Origin: an uncultured Sulfitobacter sp.
Lineage (GTDB): Bacteria; Pseudomonadota; Alphaproteobacteria; Rhodobacterales; Rhodobacteraceae
DNA: 64,000 bases
Reading direction: 5' to 3'
Assembly: GCF_947499945.1 (NCBI RefSeq)
Contig: NZ_CANMQD010000001.1
Span: forward strand, 744,001 to 808,000
Position numbers and translations under genes: made by a program
Notes under the pieces: generated by a model
The model's input: the letters and a program-made list of their open reading frames with translations, nothing else
The model's database searches: none
Told to the model about the DNA's origin: nothing
Part shown: positions 1 to 8,936 of the stretch, piece after piece
Position numbering within the stretch: the first letter of the stretch is position 1
How the letters are laid out: every line of letters starts with the position of its first letter

Positions 1-44
1 CCCATGTTGGGATAAGTGACCTCTTAACCTAGGATACCCCCACC

Positions 45-1208
45 ATGCGCACCTTCGGAAAATGGCTCCTCCGCATTATTGTGATTCTGGTGCTCGCGGC
101 AGTTGTCGTAGGCATTTGGCAGCGCGAACAGATAACGCGCCTGCTCGCGGTCAACTCGCTCTTTTCCAAAGAGAAGATCGTGAATAACTTCTCTCATATG
201 GATACTGCGTTTCTTACGACGCCTGTATCGCGGGGCAACGGTCCCACGGCAGAGTTGCTCTATGGGGCGGATGCGGAAATTCCCGCAAAGGTTGCAGACT
301 GGATCACCGCACGGGATGTGACAGCGCTTGTTGTGCTAAAGGACGGCGAGATCGTGCACGAGAGCTATTACAAGGGGACAGCACCAGAAGATCTGCGCAT
401 CTCGTGGTCGGTGGCCAAAAGTTATCTCTCGGCACTGGTGGGAGTGTTGCTGGAGAACGGTACCATCTCTTCAATCGACGATCCCGTGACGGATTATGCC
501 CCTGCCCTCACAGGTGGTGCGTATGACGGGGCCACTATCCGCAATGTGCTTAACATGGCGAGCGGTGTGACCTTTGATGAAGATTATCTCGACCAGTCTT
601 CAGATATCAACCGCATGGGCCGTGTCCTGGCCCTTGGCGGTAGTATGGACAACTTTGCCAGCGGCCTGATGGAGACCTTCGCTGACGTCGGCATAGAATG
701 GAAATATGTCTCGATTGATACGCATATCCTGTCGATGGTGGTCCGCGGGGCGACGGACCGGCCAATTGCGGAACTGCTGAGCGAGAAGATTATTGCCCCC
801 ATGGGGCTGGAGCGGGAGCCCTATTACCTCACAGACGGGTTTGGCACTTCTTTTGTGCTGGGCGGGTTAAACCTGACCACGCGCGACTATGCGCGGATGG
901 GACAGATGTTCTTGCAAAACGGGGAATATAACGGGCGCCAGATTGTACCTGTTGACTGGGTCGCCGCCTCTACCACAGCCTCCGCGCCAACGGCCGAGGG
1001 CGAGATTGGATATGGCTACCAGTGGTGGATTCCCAAAAAGGCAATAGAGGGTGAATTCATGGCGCGGGGCATCTATGGGCAGTATGTCTATGTGAATCGT
1101 GCGCGTGGTATCGTAATTGCGACCAATGCGGCAGATCGCAAGTTTCGCGATGACGGCGTGGCAGATGAGAACGTGGCGATTTTCCGTGCGATTGCGGATG
1201 GTATTTGA
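45..1208 (+). CDS. Serine hydrolase, beta-lactamase/NylB-like family, membrane anchored
   Basis: This 387-residue protein opens with a basic stretch and one hydrophobic segment (about residues 8-25), so it is probably tethered to the inner membrane with its enzyme domain in the periplasm. The class C beta-lactamase/6-aminohexanoate-dimer hydrolase family signature is visible: Ser122-Val-Ala-Lys125 as the S-x-x-K nucleophile motif and Tyr221-Val-Ser223 as the Y-x-S/N motif. Family members hydrolyse amides, esters or D-Ala peptides, and the substrate here is unknown. The stop almost touches the next gene, so it probably heads a three-gene operon with the DUF2237 and DUF4893-like genes. The first 44 bases of the window hold only its upstream sequence. 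Confidence 0.85.
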   Translation: MRTFGKWLLRIIVILVLAAVVVGIWQREQITRLLAVNSLFSKEKIVNNFSHMDTAFLTTPVSRGNGPTAELLYGADAEIPAKVADWITARDVTALVVLKDGEIVHESYYKGTAPEDLRISWSVAKSYLSALVGVLLENGTISSIDDPVTDYAPALTGGAYDGATIRNVLNMASGVTFDEDYLDQSSDINRMGRVLALGGSMDNFASGLMETFADVGIEWKYVSIDTHILSMVVRGATDRPIAELLSEKIIAPMGLEREPYYLTDGFGTSFVLGGLNLTTRDYARMGQMFLQNGEYNGRQIVPVDWVAASTTASAPTAEGEIGYGYQWWIPKKAIEGEFMARGIYGQYVYVNRARGIVIATNAADRKFRDDGVADENVAIFRAIADGI

Positions 1209-1219
1209 GGAGAGAGTGC

Positions 1220-1600
1220 ATGGAACCTGACGAGAGTATCAACGTAGTTGGCGGTGAATTAGCTCTGTGTGGAACCGATCCTGTGACGGGTTTTTTCCGC
1301 GACGGGCATTGCAACACCTGTGCGGCAGATCAGGGCAGCCATACGGTTTGTGCAATCATGACAGCAGAGTTTCTGGCGTTTTCGAAATATGTCGGTAACG
1401 ATCTGTCCACGCCGCAACCTGCCTTCGGGTTTGCGGGGCTGAAACCCGGTGATCCGTGGTGCCTGTGTGCGGGACGGTTCATGCAAGCGGCCGAGGAAGG
1501 CTGCGGGCCAAAGGTGCATCTGGCGGCAACGCATATACGGGCGCTGGATGTGGTTCCATTGGACGTTTTGCGCAAACATGCCTTGGAGAGTGAGGGATGA
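1220..1600 (+). CDS. DUF2237 family protein
   Basis: A 126-residue Cys-rich protein. It carries the hallmark pieces of DUF2237: C-G-T-D-P-x-T-G-F near the start, D-x-G-S-H-x-V-C in the middle, then G-N-D-L-S-T-P and G-D-x-W-C-L-C. The family is widespread, with no established biochemical function. The ATG at 1220 is preferred over an in-frame TTG at 1205 because GAGGAGAG lies at a good ribosome-binding distance upstream and because the conserved region starts soon after it. Its stop overlaps the start of the next gene by 4 bases, which suggests translational coupling. Confidence 0.85.
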   Translation: MEPDESINVVGGELALCGTDPVTGFFRDGHCNTCAADQGSHTVCAIMTAEFLAFSKYVGNDLSTPQPAFGFAGLKPGDPWCLCAGRFMQAAEEGCGPKVHLAATHIRALDVVPLDVLRKHALESEG

Positions 1601-2175
1601 AAGCTGCGTTTATCGCGGGTTTGGGCCTGCTGATTGCTGGCGGGGCTGTGGCCCAGGAGATCAGGCCACAGGAGCAGGCGCGTCTGGACCGTTTCGAGCG
1701 GTTGGCGGGGACAGCACTGCTGGAAGCTATGGCGCAGGGTGAGGCAAGTGATGTGGCTGCGTTGAGTGGTGCGTTGGCTGGCGTGCCGCAGGTTGCGTTT
1801 GATCCGTCGCTCAATGGTGAGTGGAAGTGCCGTACAATGAAGTTGGGGGGCGCGCCGCGGCTGGTCGTCTATAGCAATTTCAAATGCCGCATGCGTTTGG
1901 ACAATACTGGCGTGATTTTCGAAAAGCTGTCTGGCTCGCAGCGCACCACGGGGCGGATCGAGATGCGCGAGGGGCGCGCGGTCTATCTGGGGGTGGGCTA
2001 TGTCTCATCCGAAGAACCGCAGAATTATGCAGATCTCGACCCCGCATTCGAGGGCAATGGGACGATCACACCGGATGTAGCAGTGTTCGAGCGTATCTCG
2101 GATAAACGGGCACGGCTGATGTTTCCCGCGCCCGTCAATGAGAGTGATTTTGATATTCTGGAGCTAACCCGCTAG
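1597..2175 (+). CDS. Secreted DUF4893-like protein
   Basis: A 192-residue protein with a clear Sec signal peptide: a short basic start, a hydrophobic core to about residue 18, and Ala-x-Ala followed by Gln-Glu. The mature part contains G-E-W-K-C-R-T and, about 25 residues later, F-K-C-R. This pair of Cys-bearing motifs resembles DUF4893 proteins of alphaproteobacteria and might form a disulfide. No enzymatic motif is seen. It overlaps the preceding DUF2237 gene by 4 bases and ends three bases before the stop codon of the convergent trpB. The family call is from memory of motifs, and the function is unknown. Confidence 0.75.
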   Translation: MKAAFIAGLGLLIAGGAVAQEIRPQEQARLDRFERLAGTALLEAMAQGEASDVAALSGALAGVPQVAFDPSLNGEWKCRTMKLGGAPRLVVYSNFKCRMRLDNTGVIFEKLSGSQRTTGRIEMREGRAVYLGVGYVSSEEPQNYADLDPAFEGNGTITPDVAVFERISDKRARLMFPAPVNESDFDILELTR

Positions 2176-2178
2176 GCC

Positions 2179-3411
2179 CTAGGCGAATTCACCCATTTCA
2201 AAACCGAGGGCGCGGGCAACAGTGAAAATATCCTTGTCGCCACGGCCGCACATGTTCATCACCAACAGGTGATCCTTTGGCAGCGTTGGTGCGATCTTAA
2301 TCACATGGGCCAGCGCGTGGGACGGCTCAAGGGCGGGGATGATTCCCTCCAACTCACAGCATTTCTGGAACGCGGCCAATGCTTCGACATCGGTGATCGA
2401 GACATATTTTGCGCGGCCAATGTCGTGCAGCCATGCGTGTTCTGGCCCGATGCCAGGGTAGTCGAGGCCTGCGGAGATGGAGAACCCTTCGAGGATTTGT
2501 CCATCGTCGTCTTGCAGAAGATACGTACGGTTACCGTGCAGCACGCCGGGTCGGCCACCTGTGAGGGATGCACAATGCTCCATTTTGGCGTTCACGCCTT
2601 TGCCGCCAGCTTCAACGCCGATGATGTTTACCTCTTTGTCGTCGAGGAAGGGGTAAAAGAGGCCCATCGCGTTGGACCCGCCACCGATGGCGGCGATCAG
2701 CGTGTCGGGCAGACGGCCTTCCGCCTTCTCCATCTGGGTGCGGACTTCCTTGCCGATGATGCTTTGGAAATCCCGGACCATGGCGGGGTACGGGTGCGGA
2801 CCTGCAACCGTACCGATGCAATAGAAGGTATCGCGCACGTTTGTGACCCAGTCGCGCAACGCATCGTTCATCGCGTCTTTGAGTGTGCCACGACCTGAAG
2901 TAACGGGAATGATCTCGGCGCCCAACAGGCGCATGCGGAAGACGTTGGGGGCCTGACGCTCAACATCGTGGGCGCCCATGTAGACGACGCATTTGAGGCC
3001 GAATTTGGCACAAACGGTGGCCGTGGCCACGCCGTGTTGCCCCGCGCCTGTCTCCGCAATGATGCGTTTTTTGCCCATGCGGCGGGCGAGAATGATCTGA
3101 CCTAACACGTTATTAATTTTATGGGCGCCTGTGTGGTTCAGTTCGTCACGCTTCATATAAATTTTGGCACCACCGAGTTCTTCGGTCAGGCGCGAGGCGT
3201 GATACAATGGGCTGGGACGGCCAACGTAATGCTCCCATAGGTCATTCATCTCGGCCCAGAAGGTCTCGTCAGTTTTGGCTTTGTCATATTCGGCCTGAAG
3301 TTCGAGAATCAGCGGCATCAGGGTTTCGGAGACAAAGCGCCCGCCGAACTTACCAAAGCGGCCATTCTCGTCAGGGCCATTCATGAAGCTGTTGAAAAGA
3401 TCGTCTGCCAT
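2179..3411 (-). CDS. trpB: Tryptophan synthase beta chain
   Basis: A 410-residue PLP enzyme that condenses indole with serine in the last step of tryptophan synthesis. The PLP lysine lies in H-T-G-A-H-K-I-N-N, and the phosphate-binding G-G-G-S-N-A-M-G loop is present. Length and domain layout are normal. The ATG at 3411 begins the usual N-terminal M-A-D-D-L; a 16-residue extension is possible but is not supported by family length. It is the last gene of a minus-strand cluster (ihfB, lapA-like, trpF, small ORF, trpB). The alpha subunit trpA is not in the window. Confidence 0.97.
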   Translation of the reverse strand: MADDLFNSFMNGPDENGRFGKFGGRFVSETLMPLILELQAEYDKAKTDETFWAEMNDLWEHYVGRPSPLYHASRLTEELGGAKIYMKRDELNHTGAHKINNVLGQIILARRMGKKRIIAETGAGQHGVATATVCAKFGLKCVVYMGAHDVERQAPNVFRMRLLGAEIIPVTSGRGTLKDAMNDALRDWVTNVRDTFYCIGTVAGPHPYPAMVRDFQSIIGKEVRTQMEKAEGRLPDTLIAAIGGGSNAMGLFYPFLDDKEVNIIGVEAGGKGVNAKMEHCASLTGGRPGVLHGNRTYLLQDDDGQILEGFSISAGLDYPGIGPEHAWLHDIGRAKYVSITDVEALAAFQKCCELEGIIPALEPSHALAHVIKIAPTLPKDHLLVMNMCGRGDKDIFTVARALGFEMGEFA

Positions 3412-3525
3412 TGTGCATCTGCCTCTCGTGTATCTGTTGCGCACAGCAGTACCGCCCACGCGCCAAATGGTAAAGAAGCCAAAGTATCGCGGCGGGGGTG
3501 CAAGCTTTCGGGTGAGAGTTTGTGT

Positions 3526-3783
3526 TCAAATCCCCAGCGAGGATTTGGCGGGGGCGACGGTCATGTGTACGGGATCAGAGTTGCAGAAGATGATGACTTG
3601 GCCAGCGTTTTCCACTACCAAAAAGCAGCGGCGATGCAGTTCAATATAGAAGCGCTCACGACCTACCATCCGCTCCATATCGCGGACCTTGCGGCGCACC
3701 ACGCCGCCGTCCAGCGCGGATTTGGCGCGAAACAGGTGGCGGAACCATTGCTCGGGCGAATGGTAGAGCGAGACGTCTGACAT
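3526..3783 (-). CDS. Small conserved protein between trpF and trpB
   Basis: An 85-residue basic protein with no signal peptide or membrane segment. It contains G-G-V-V-R-R-K-V-R-D, E-R-F-V/I-type spacing and a C-terminal V-V-E-N-A-G-Q-V-I-I-F-C-N block. Similar short proteins sit at this spot in other Rhodobacteraceae and are sometimes mislabelled as phosphoribosylanthranilate isomerase because of the neighbour. It has none of the TIM-barrel features of TrpF, so that label is not adopted. It lies 27 bases downstream of trpF and 114 bases upstream of trpB, and is probably co-transcribed. Its function is unknown. Confidence 0.7.
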   Translation of the reverse strand: MSDVSLYHSPEQWFRHLFRAKSALDGGVVRRKVRDMERMVGRERFYIELHRRCFLVVENAGQVIIFCNSDPVHMTVAPAKSSLGI

Positions 3784-3810
3784 AGTCGCAGAGTGCCCAA
3801 GGATGGTTAA

Positions 3811-4458
3811 TCAGGCGTTAAGTGCTGCGTCGACAAGGGCGTGGATCAGGGCGGCATCTTTGACGCCTGCGCTGCTCTCTACACCAGAGGAGACGTCTAC
3901 CTGCCGTGCGCCTGTGCGTTTAATCGCCTCGGCCACGTTGAGCGGCGTCAGCCCCCCTGCCAGCATCCAAGGCGCGCGCCAGACGCGATTTTGCAAAAGC
4001 GTCCAGTCAAAGGCCAGACCGTTGCCACCGGGCAGATCAGCCCCTTTCGGCGGCTTTGCATCAACGAGTATTTGGTCAGCGACGCCGCTGTAGGTGTCAA
4101 GCTGGACCAGATCAGCGCGTTCGCCTACGCCGATCGCTTTCATTACAGGCAACCCATAACGCGCTTTGACTTCTGCCACCCGCTCAACACTCTCGGAGCC
4201 ATGGAGTTGAAGCATATCAAGAGGAACAGCGGCGGTGAGGGCGTCGAGCATGGCGTTGTCGGCGTTGACGGTTAGGGCCACTTTGCAGATGCCCATAGGG
4301 ACATGCCCTGCGAGGGTAGCGGCATCGGCAATATCCAAATGGCGCGGTGATTTGGGGAAGAAAACGAACCCAACGTAGCGCGCACCCGCTTGGGCAGCGG
4401 CATCGACGCCTGCAGGGTCCCGCAGGCCGCAGATTTTCACCGAAATATCATTGTGCAT
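3811..4458 (-). CDS. trpF: Phosphoribosylanthranilate isomerase
   Basis: A 215-residue TIM-barrel enzyme that converts N-(5-phosphoribosyl)anthranilate to the CdRP intermediate of tryptophan synthesis. The N-terminal K-I-C-G-L with the general-base Cys, the G-F-V-F-F strand, L-Q-L-H-G-S-E and the C-terminal D-V-S-S-G-V-E phosphate-binding region are all present. Its start is 6 bases from the stop of the lapA-like gene, so the two are almost certainly in one transcript. No attenuator or leader peptide is seen in front of it. Confidence 0.97.
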   Translation of the reverse strand: MHNDISVKICGLRDPAGVDAAAQAGARYVGFVFFPKSPRHLDIADAATLAGHVPMGICKVALTVNADNAMLDALTAAVPLDMLQLHGSESVERVAEVKARYGLPVMKAIGVGERADLVQLDTYSGVADQILVDAKPPKGADLPGGNGLAFDWTLLQNRVWRAPWMLAGGLTPLNVAEAIKRTGARQVDVSSGVESSAGVKDAALIHALVDAALNA

Positions 4459-4464
4459 GGTCGC

Positions 4465-4815
4465 TTAACTGGCTTTGTCGAGCAGAGCCAGAACTTCGTC
4501 TTTGCCTTCGTGCTTTTCCGCCTTGAGCTTGTCCAATTCACGCTGGAGGCGGCGCATTTCGCGGGCTTGCTTGGCGGCTTCCGCACGCTCACCGTATTCG
4601 CGGATCCATTCCCAAACGAACCCCACCAGCAGACCTGCAAGGATGCTGCCGAGGATCACGATGAAGAGGGGCATCTCGATCGAAGGGTTCACGGCAAAGA
4701 GGCCGGACACTTCAGTCGGCAAGACCTGAAGGGACACAATCCCGCGGTTTGCCAAAGCAACAGAGACAAGGGCCACCGCAAAGGTGGCAATGCAGAGATA
4801 GCGTACGTAGCGCAT
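4465..4815 (-). CDS. LapA-domain (DUF1049) inner-membrane protein
   Basis: A 116-residue protein with two transmembrane helices (about residues 5-22 and 48-70) and a charged, Glu/Lys/Arg-rich C-terminal helix that looks like a coiled coil. This is the lipopolysaccharide assembly protein A/DUF1049 architecture. In other bacteria LapA takes part in controlling LPS synthesis, and that role is only inferred here. Its start overlaps the stop of ihfB by one base. The rpsA-ihfB-lapA order is conserved widely in proteobacteria. Confidence 0.88.
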   Translation of the reverse strand: MRYVRYLCIATFAVALVSVALANRGIVSLQVLPTEVSGLFAVNPSIEMPLFIVILGSILAGLLVGFVWEWIREYGERAEAAKQAREMRRLQRELDKLKAEKHEGKDEVLALLDKAS

Positions 4816-5099
4816 TAGGATTTCCCGTTTAACCGATCACGGAGCAGTTTGCCCGTTTTAAAAAACGGTACATGTTTCTCTTCGACATGAACAGTCTCAC
4901 CTGTCCGTGGATTGCGACCAACCCGCGCGTCTCGCTTCTTAACCGAGAAGGCACCGAAGCCGCGCAACTCAACGCGGTCCCCTTTGGACATGGCTGTCGT
5001 TATCTCGTCAAATATGGTGTTCACGATCCGCTCGACATCCCGCTGGTACAAATGTGGATTGTCGTCTGCGATCTTCTGGATCAATTCTGACCGGATCAT
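4815..5099 (-). CDS. ihfB: Integration host factor subunit beta
   Basis: A 94-residue HU/IHF-type DNA-bending protein. It shows the dimerisation helices at the start, V-E-L-R-G-F-G-A-F in the core, and the arm motif R-x-G-R-N-P-R-T-G-E containing the intercalating proline. IHF is a heterodimer, and the alpha subunit is not in this window. The 276-base gap upstream contains the rpsA terminator and a possible own promoter: a TATAGT -10 box read on the minus strand at 5140-5145, with no good -35 box. Confidence 0.96.
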   Translation of the reverse strand: MIRSELIQKIADDNPHLYQRDVERIVNTIFDEITTAMSKGDRVELRGFGAFSVKKRDARVGRNPRTGETVHVEEKHVPFFKTGKLLRDRLNGKS

Positions 5100-5273
5100 C
5101 TAAGTCTCCCCCCGCAATTATTTGCGTCATTATGCCGCCACTATAGGAAAATTCCCCGCCTGCGAAAAGTGACTGAAACGACCAATTAGAGCATTTTACT
5201 GCATCAATCAGGCGAATCACCGGGAATCAGCGCAACCCTGAGGAGACTAAAACGAATTTTTGAATGTTTAGCC

Positions 5274-5289
5274 AGATTAGTAATAATCT
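5274..5289. repeat. Short perfect inverted repeat upstream of ihfB
   Basis: Arms AGATTA and TAATCT are separated by 4 bases. It lies between the rpsA terminator and ihfB, upstream of the possible ihfB -10 box, so it could be an operator. No regulator can be named. Confidence 0.35.
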
Positions 5290-5310
5290 AGGCAAATCCC
5301 GATTCGCATG

Positions 5311-5341
5311 AAAAAGGCCCCGCGCAGACTTGCACGGGGCC
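5311..5341 (-). terminator. Rho-independent terminator after rpsA
   Basis: On the minus strand GGCCCCG and CGGGGCC form a 7-bp GC stem with a 12-base loop, followed by TTTTT. It begins about 35 bases after the rpsA stop and separates rpsA from ihfB, so the downstream genes probably have their own promoter or depend on read-through. Confidence 0.85.
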
Positions 5342-5375
5342 AATTCTAACAAAGGGGCAAGTGCCCTTTTGGGGT

Positions 5376-7052
5376 TTAGTCGTCGGAAGGCTTGAGTGCC
5401 GCGCCGAGGATGTCGCCCAAGGATGCACCGGAGTCCGAAGAGCCATACTGTTCGACGGCCTCTTTCTCTTCTGCAATCTCACGCGCCTTGATGGAGACGC
5501 CCAGACGGTGTGCTTTTGCATCGACGTTGGTGATGCGCACATCAACCTTGTCGCCAACCGAGAAGCGCTCTGGGCGCTGCTCTGCACGATCACGGGACAG
5601 ATCGGAGCGGCGGATGAAGGCTTTCATGCCCTCGTATTCCACTTCGATGCCGCCATCTTCGATTGAAGTCACAGCCACAGTCACAACGGAGCCGCGCTTC
5701 ACGCCGCCCACTGCTTCTGCAAACTTGTCGCCACCGATACCTTTGATGGAGAGCGAAATACGCTCCTTCTCGACGTCGACTTCGGAGACAACGGCCTGAA
5801 CCATATCGCCTTTGCGGTAGTCCTGAATGGCCTCTTCGCCGCGCTGGTCCCATGAGAGATCAGAGAGGTGAACCATGCCGTCGATGTCGCCGGGAAGACC
5901 AACAAACAAACCGAATTCGGTGATGTTTTTGACTTCGCCTTCAACTTCGGTTCCTTCAGGGTGCGTTTCTGCAAACACTTCCCACGGGTTGCGCATGGTC
6001 TGCTTGAGACCAAGGGAAACGCGACGCTTGGCGCCATCGATTTCCAGAACCATGACTTCGACTTCTTGCGAAGTGGACACGATCTTACCGGGGTGTACGT
6101 TCTTTTTGGTCCAAGACATCTCGGACACGTGCACGAGACCTTCAACACCGGGCTCCAGCTCAACAAAGGCGCCATAGTCCGTGATGTTGGTCACGCGGCC
6201 CGTGTGTGAGGATTCCAGCGGGTATTTCGCAGCAACCAGATCCCATGGATCTTCTTGCAACTGCTTCATACCGAGAGAGATGCGGTGTGTCTCTTTGTTG
6301 ATCTTGATCACCTGCACCTTGATCGTTTCGCCGATGGCGAGGATCTCGGATGGGTGATTCACACGGCGCCATGCCATGTCTGTGACGTGCAACAAGCCGT
6401 CTACGCCGCCAAGGTCCACAAACGCACCATATTCGGTGATGTTCTTGACCACGCCGTCGACTTCTTGGCCCTCGGTGAGGTTACCAATGACTTCGGCACG
6501 CTGTTCGGCACGTGATTCCTCGAGGATCGCACGACGCGATACAACGATGTTACCACGACGACGGTCCATTTTCAGAACCTGGAATGGCTGCTTGAGACCC
6601 ATCAATGGGCCAGCATCGCGCACGGGGCGCACATCAACCTGAGAGCCGGGCAAGAACGCAACAGCGCCGCCGAGATCCACAGTAAAGCCACCTTTGACAC
6701 GGCCAAAGATTGCGCCTTCGACGCGCTCTTCTGCTGCGTAGGCTTTTTCCAAACGGTCCCATGCTTCCTCACGGCGCGCCATCTCACGGGAGATAACTGC
6801 TTCGCCACGGGAGTTTTCGACTTGGCGAAGGAACACTTCGACTTCGTCGCCAACTTCAACTTTGGGAGCTTCGCCTGGTTCGGCAAATTCTTTAAGCTCG
6901 ACGCGGCCTTCCATCTTATAGCCTACGTCGATAATGGCTTGGCCCGCTTCGATTGCGATAACCTTACCTTTGACAACAGAACCCTCTTCGGGCGTGTCCA
7001 TTTCGAAGCTTTCGTTCAAGAGTGCTTCAAACTCGTCCATCATATTCGCCAT
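5376..7052 (-). CDS. rpsA: 30S ribosomal protein S1
   Basis: A 558-residue protein, the normal length for S1, made of six S1 (OB-fold) RNA-binding repeats. The later repeats show the recurrent N-I-T-E/D-Y-G-A-F-V-D/E-L and G-L-V/L-H-V-S/T-E/D-M-S/A-W patterns. S1 unwinds and holds mRNA on the 30S subunit. The start at 7052 (M-A-N-M-M-D-E-F) is chosen over a 58-residue upstream extension because AAAGGA lies just upstream and the family begins here. In many proteobacteria cmk directly precedes rpsA. Here cmk is about 5 kb away, behind aroA. Confidence 0.96.
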   Translation of the reverse strand: MANMMDEFEALLNESFEMDTPEEGSVVKGKVIAIEAGQAIIDVGYKMEGRVELKEFAEPGEAPKVEVGDEVEVFLRQVENSRGEAVISREMARREEAWDRLEKAYAAEERVEGAIFGRVKGGFTVDLGGAVAFLPGSQVDVRPVRDAGPLMGLKQPFQVLKMDRRRGNIVVSRRAILEESRAEQRAEVIGNLTEGQEVDGVVKNITEYGAFVDLGGVDGLLHVTDMAWRRVNHPSEILAIGETIKVQVIKINKETHRISLGMKQLQEDPWDLVAAKYPLESSHTGRVTNITDYGAFVELEPGVEGLVHVSEMSWTKKNVHPGKIVSTSQEVEVMVLEIDGAKRRVSLGLKQTMRNPWEVFAETHPEGTEVEGEVKNITEFGLFVGLPGDIDGMVHLSDLSWDQRGEEAIQDYRKGDMVQAVVSEVDVEKERISLSIKGIGGDKFAEAVGGVKRGSVVTVAVTSIEDGGIEVEYEGMKAFIRRSDLSRDRAEQRPERFSVGDKVDVRITNVDAKAHRLGVSIKAREIAEEKEAVEQYGSSDSGASLGDILGAALKPSDD

Positions 7053-7150
7053 GTAGCGTATAGTATCCTTTGGTTTTTGTGTCTGGCCGTGCGGTTGTCT
7101 CCGCCGGTCTTTCGGTGAAAATTGGACTTCGGGGTGGGCCACGATCCGAG

Positions 7151-7182
7151 ATAAAGAAAGAGGGCCGGAAAAACCCGACCCT
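7151..7182 (-). promoter_or_regulatory. rpsA: Terminator-like hairpin in the rpsA leader (possible attenuator)
   Basis: Read on the minus strand, AGGGTCGG pairs with CCGGCCCT (8 bp with one G-U pair) around a 6-base GTTTTT loop. A U-rich tail CTTTCTTTAT follows. It lies about 100 bases upstream of the rpsA start and downstream of the proposed rpsA promoter, and no gene ends here on that strand. It may therefore be an attenuator acting on rpsA. Confidence 0.5.
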
Positions 7183-7231
7183 GCATGAGATACCTCGTCC
7201 GGTGCGTGTATCCGCCCCTTAGACAATCGCG

Positions 7232-7260
7232 CGTATAGGCCAATGTACTACCTGTTGCAA
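7232..7260 (-). promoter_or_regulatory. rpsA: Candidate sigma-70 promoter of rpsA
   Basis: On the minus strand TTGCAA (7260-7255) and TATACG (7237-7232) are spaced by 17 bases, giving a reasonable housekeeping promoter. Transcription would begin near 7225 and produce a leader of roughly 170 bases that contains the hairpin at 7151-7182. Confidence 0.5.
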
Positions 7261-7424
7261 GTGGCTTGCATCGCGGCTCTGGCTCGCATTTAGCGAAACA
7301 ATTGCCCTTACCTTTTCCCATTGTTGCCATGTTCAGCCTCAATCACGCCCTAAACCGCAGGTAGAACGATGGTTAACGGCGGCGGCACGATCGTCAGGAA
7401 CACTTTATTTTGAGGATAAATCGA

Positions 7425-8759
7425 ATGTTGGCAATTGGAATTTTGGCAATTTTATCTGTAGGCCTTGCAGGGATGATGTCCTCAGGCGACAGCCCCGAAA
7501 TCGATGATCAGGACACGCCACAAGAAATCCCTGAAACTGAACCTGAAATTGACCTGATCGAGGCTTCGGCCCCAGACCTCGGCGATGGGATTGTTCCCGC
7601 AGATAGCAGCGATTCTGTGACGCCCGATGCCGACGCTCCTGACCAGCCCGAGGACAGCACTTTGGATACGGAAAGCGTGTATCAGGCACCACCAAGTGAT
7701 CCGATGCCTGCCCCGCGTATCACTGACCCTGTGACTGTCTTTATGGCGGATGGCAGCGAGGTACCCGATGAAACGGTGCTGAGCGAGGGTCCATCATCTG
7801 GTGAAAACTCAGATCGCAACTTTATCGTGACTGCTCCCGAAGGCGAAAACCTGATCGCCGTCGAATACGAACAGGACACGACCTATGCTATCACATACAA
7901 CGAAGACACCACACGGGTCGCCGCAGCGCTGAACAGCAACATCAGCGGCCCTGAAGGCATTGAAACGCGCGAGGTCATTGAGAAGGTCGACGCCGCAGGT
8001 ACCCCCTTTACGGAGACGCTGATCACCCGCGAATTCGAGAGTGCACCGAGCATAGTTTTGCACATTGACCAGTCGTATGTCGGCGAGCACGTCGCCGAGA
8101 TTGACTTGACCAACCCCAATGCCACCCTCGATTTCTACTTTACGCGCATGGAGAGCGGCGTGCATCTGGTCTATGATGAAGTGGACACGTCCGAAGGCGA
8201 TAGCTTCATCACTACCCGTACGCTCTACATCATAGAGACACCCCTCGGGATGCAGGAGGTATCCGAGGATGCACAAGCGAATATCATTGCAAACGGCTTT
8301 GATCCGGAGAATGAGGCCCGTCTGATTGCAGAAGTCGATTTGGGGTATTCCGAACTGACGTCGCAAAGTAACAACAGCTACTCTGGCCCATTTCTCCAGT
8401 CGATCAGCAACTTCATCAATGAAGAGCCCAATATCTCAACCAATTTTTTCTGGATGACCAACAATGCGGTAGAAGAGCTTGAAGAAGATGAGACAGGTCC
8501 GAATGTTTGGCTCGGCGTGCCGGACGATCAAGTTGGAACCGCACCCAATACCGGACTGGTTCTCGAACCGGGTGTTACGTTTGTTCCGGCAACAGGCGGT
8601 GGCGATACGCCAGATACCAGCCAGCCTGATAATACCGCCACTCCAGACCCACAACCTACTGACGGCATGACCCCCGCAGAGCGCGCTCAGTTTGAGCTGG
8701 ATCGTGCGAATGCGCTGCTGGATCTGGCAAACGCCAATCTCTCGGGCTTGGGCGTCTGA
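7425..8759 (+). CDS. Acidic membrane-anchored protein of unknown function
   Basis: A 444-residue protein that I do not recognise. It has a hydrophobic N-terminal segment (about residues 1-17) and then a long linker extremely rich in Asp, Glu, Pro and Ser. A probably beta-rich middle domain (about residues 100-350) follows, and then a second Pro/Thr/Asp linker and a short Ala/Leu/Asn helix at the end. It is strongly acidic, as expected of a protein exposed to a saline exterior or one that binds calcium. The ATG at 7425 has TGAGGA at ideal spacing, so an in-frame TTG at 7410 is not used. It stands alone, and a strong terminator follows it. Confidence 0.75.
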   Translation: MLAIGILAILSVGLAGMMSSGDSPEIDDQDTPQEIPETEPEIDLIEASAPDLGDGIVPADSSDSVTPDADAPDQPEDSTLDTESVYQAPPSDPMPAPRITDPVTVFMADGSEVPDETVLSEGPSSGENSDRNFIVTAPEGENLIAVEYEQDTTYAITYNEDTTRVAAALNSNISGPEGIETREVIEKVDAAGTPFTETLITREFESAPSIVLHIDQSYVGEHVAEIDLTNPNATLDFYFTRMESGVHLVYDEVDTSEGDSFITTRTLYIIETPLGMQEVSEDAQANIIANGFDPENEARLIAEVDLGYSELTSQSNNSYSGPFLQSISNFINEEPNISTNFFWMTNNAVEELEEDETGPNVWLGVPDDQVGTAPNTGLVLEPGVTFVPATGGGDTPDTSQPDNTATPDPQPTDGMTPAERAQFELDRANALLDLANANLSGLGV

Positions 8760-8778
8760 GCATAGATCTGCACATCTG

Positions 8779-8818
8779 AGTGTGCGGCGGAGTATAACCC
8801 GTCGCACACTTTTTTTTT
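8779..8818 (+). terminator. Rho-independent terminator after the 7425 gene
   Basis: AGTGTGCGGCGG and CCGTCGCACACT form an approximately 12-bp stem (one G-U pair) around a short loop, followed directly by eight T residues. It is one of the clearest terminators in the window. Confidence 0.92.
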
Positions 8819-8892
8819 GCGCGGGCTACGGTCTTGACCGATAAATACAAAGGTGTTGGCAGTCGCTCGCGGTTAACACCTTCAAACCTGAA

Positions 8893-8934
8893 AAGGTCCG
8901 GCTGCTTTTTCAAGCGACCGGACCTTCGTTTTTA
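8893..8934. terminator. Hairpin terminator between convergent genes
   Basis: Perfect 9-bp arms AAGGTCCGG (8893-8901) and CCGGACCTT (8918-8926) flank a 16-base loop. On the plus strand CGTTTTT follows. On the minus strand, directly after the solute-binding protein gene, the tail is TTTT only. It probably terminates that minus-strand gene and backs up the terminator at 8779. Confidence 0.75.
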
Positions 8935-8936
8935 AC

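Larger units (their letters stand above)
7053..7424. other. Intergenic region between rpsA and the 7425 gene (372 bases)
   Basis: This divergent spacer holds the rpsA promoter and leader on the minus strand (listed separately). Toward the plus-strand gene at 7425 there is only a TGAGGA ribosome-binding site with no convincing promoter. No small gene or structural RNA was recognised in the rest. Confidence 0.6.

Noticed and set aside
2269-2898. Long open frame on the plus strand opposite trpB
   Set aside because: It lies wholly inside trpB, shows no family features or ribosome-binding site, and is explained by codon bias of the real gene.
3526-3783. Labelling the small trp-cluster protein as phosphoribosylanthranilate isomerase
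   Set aside because: It is far too short and lacks all TrpF motifs. The true trpF is next to it.
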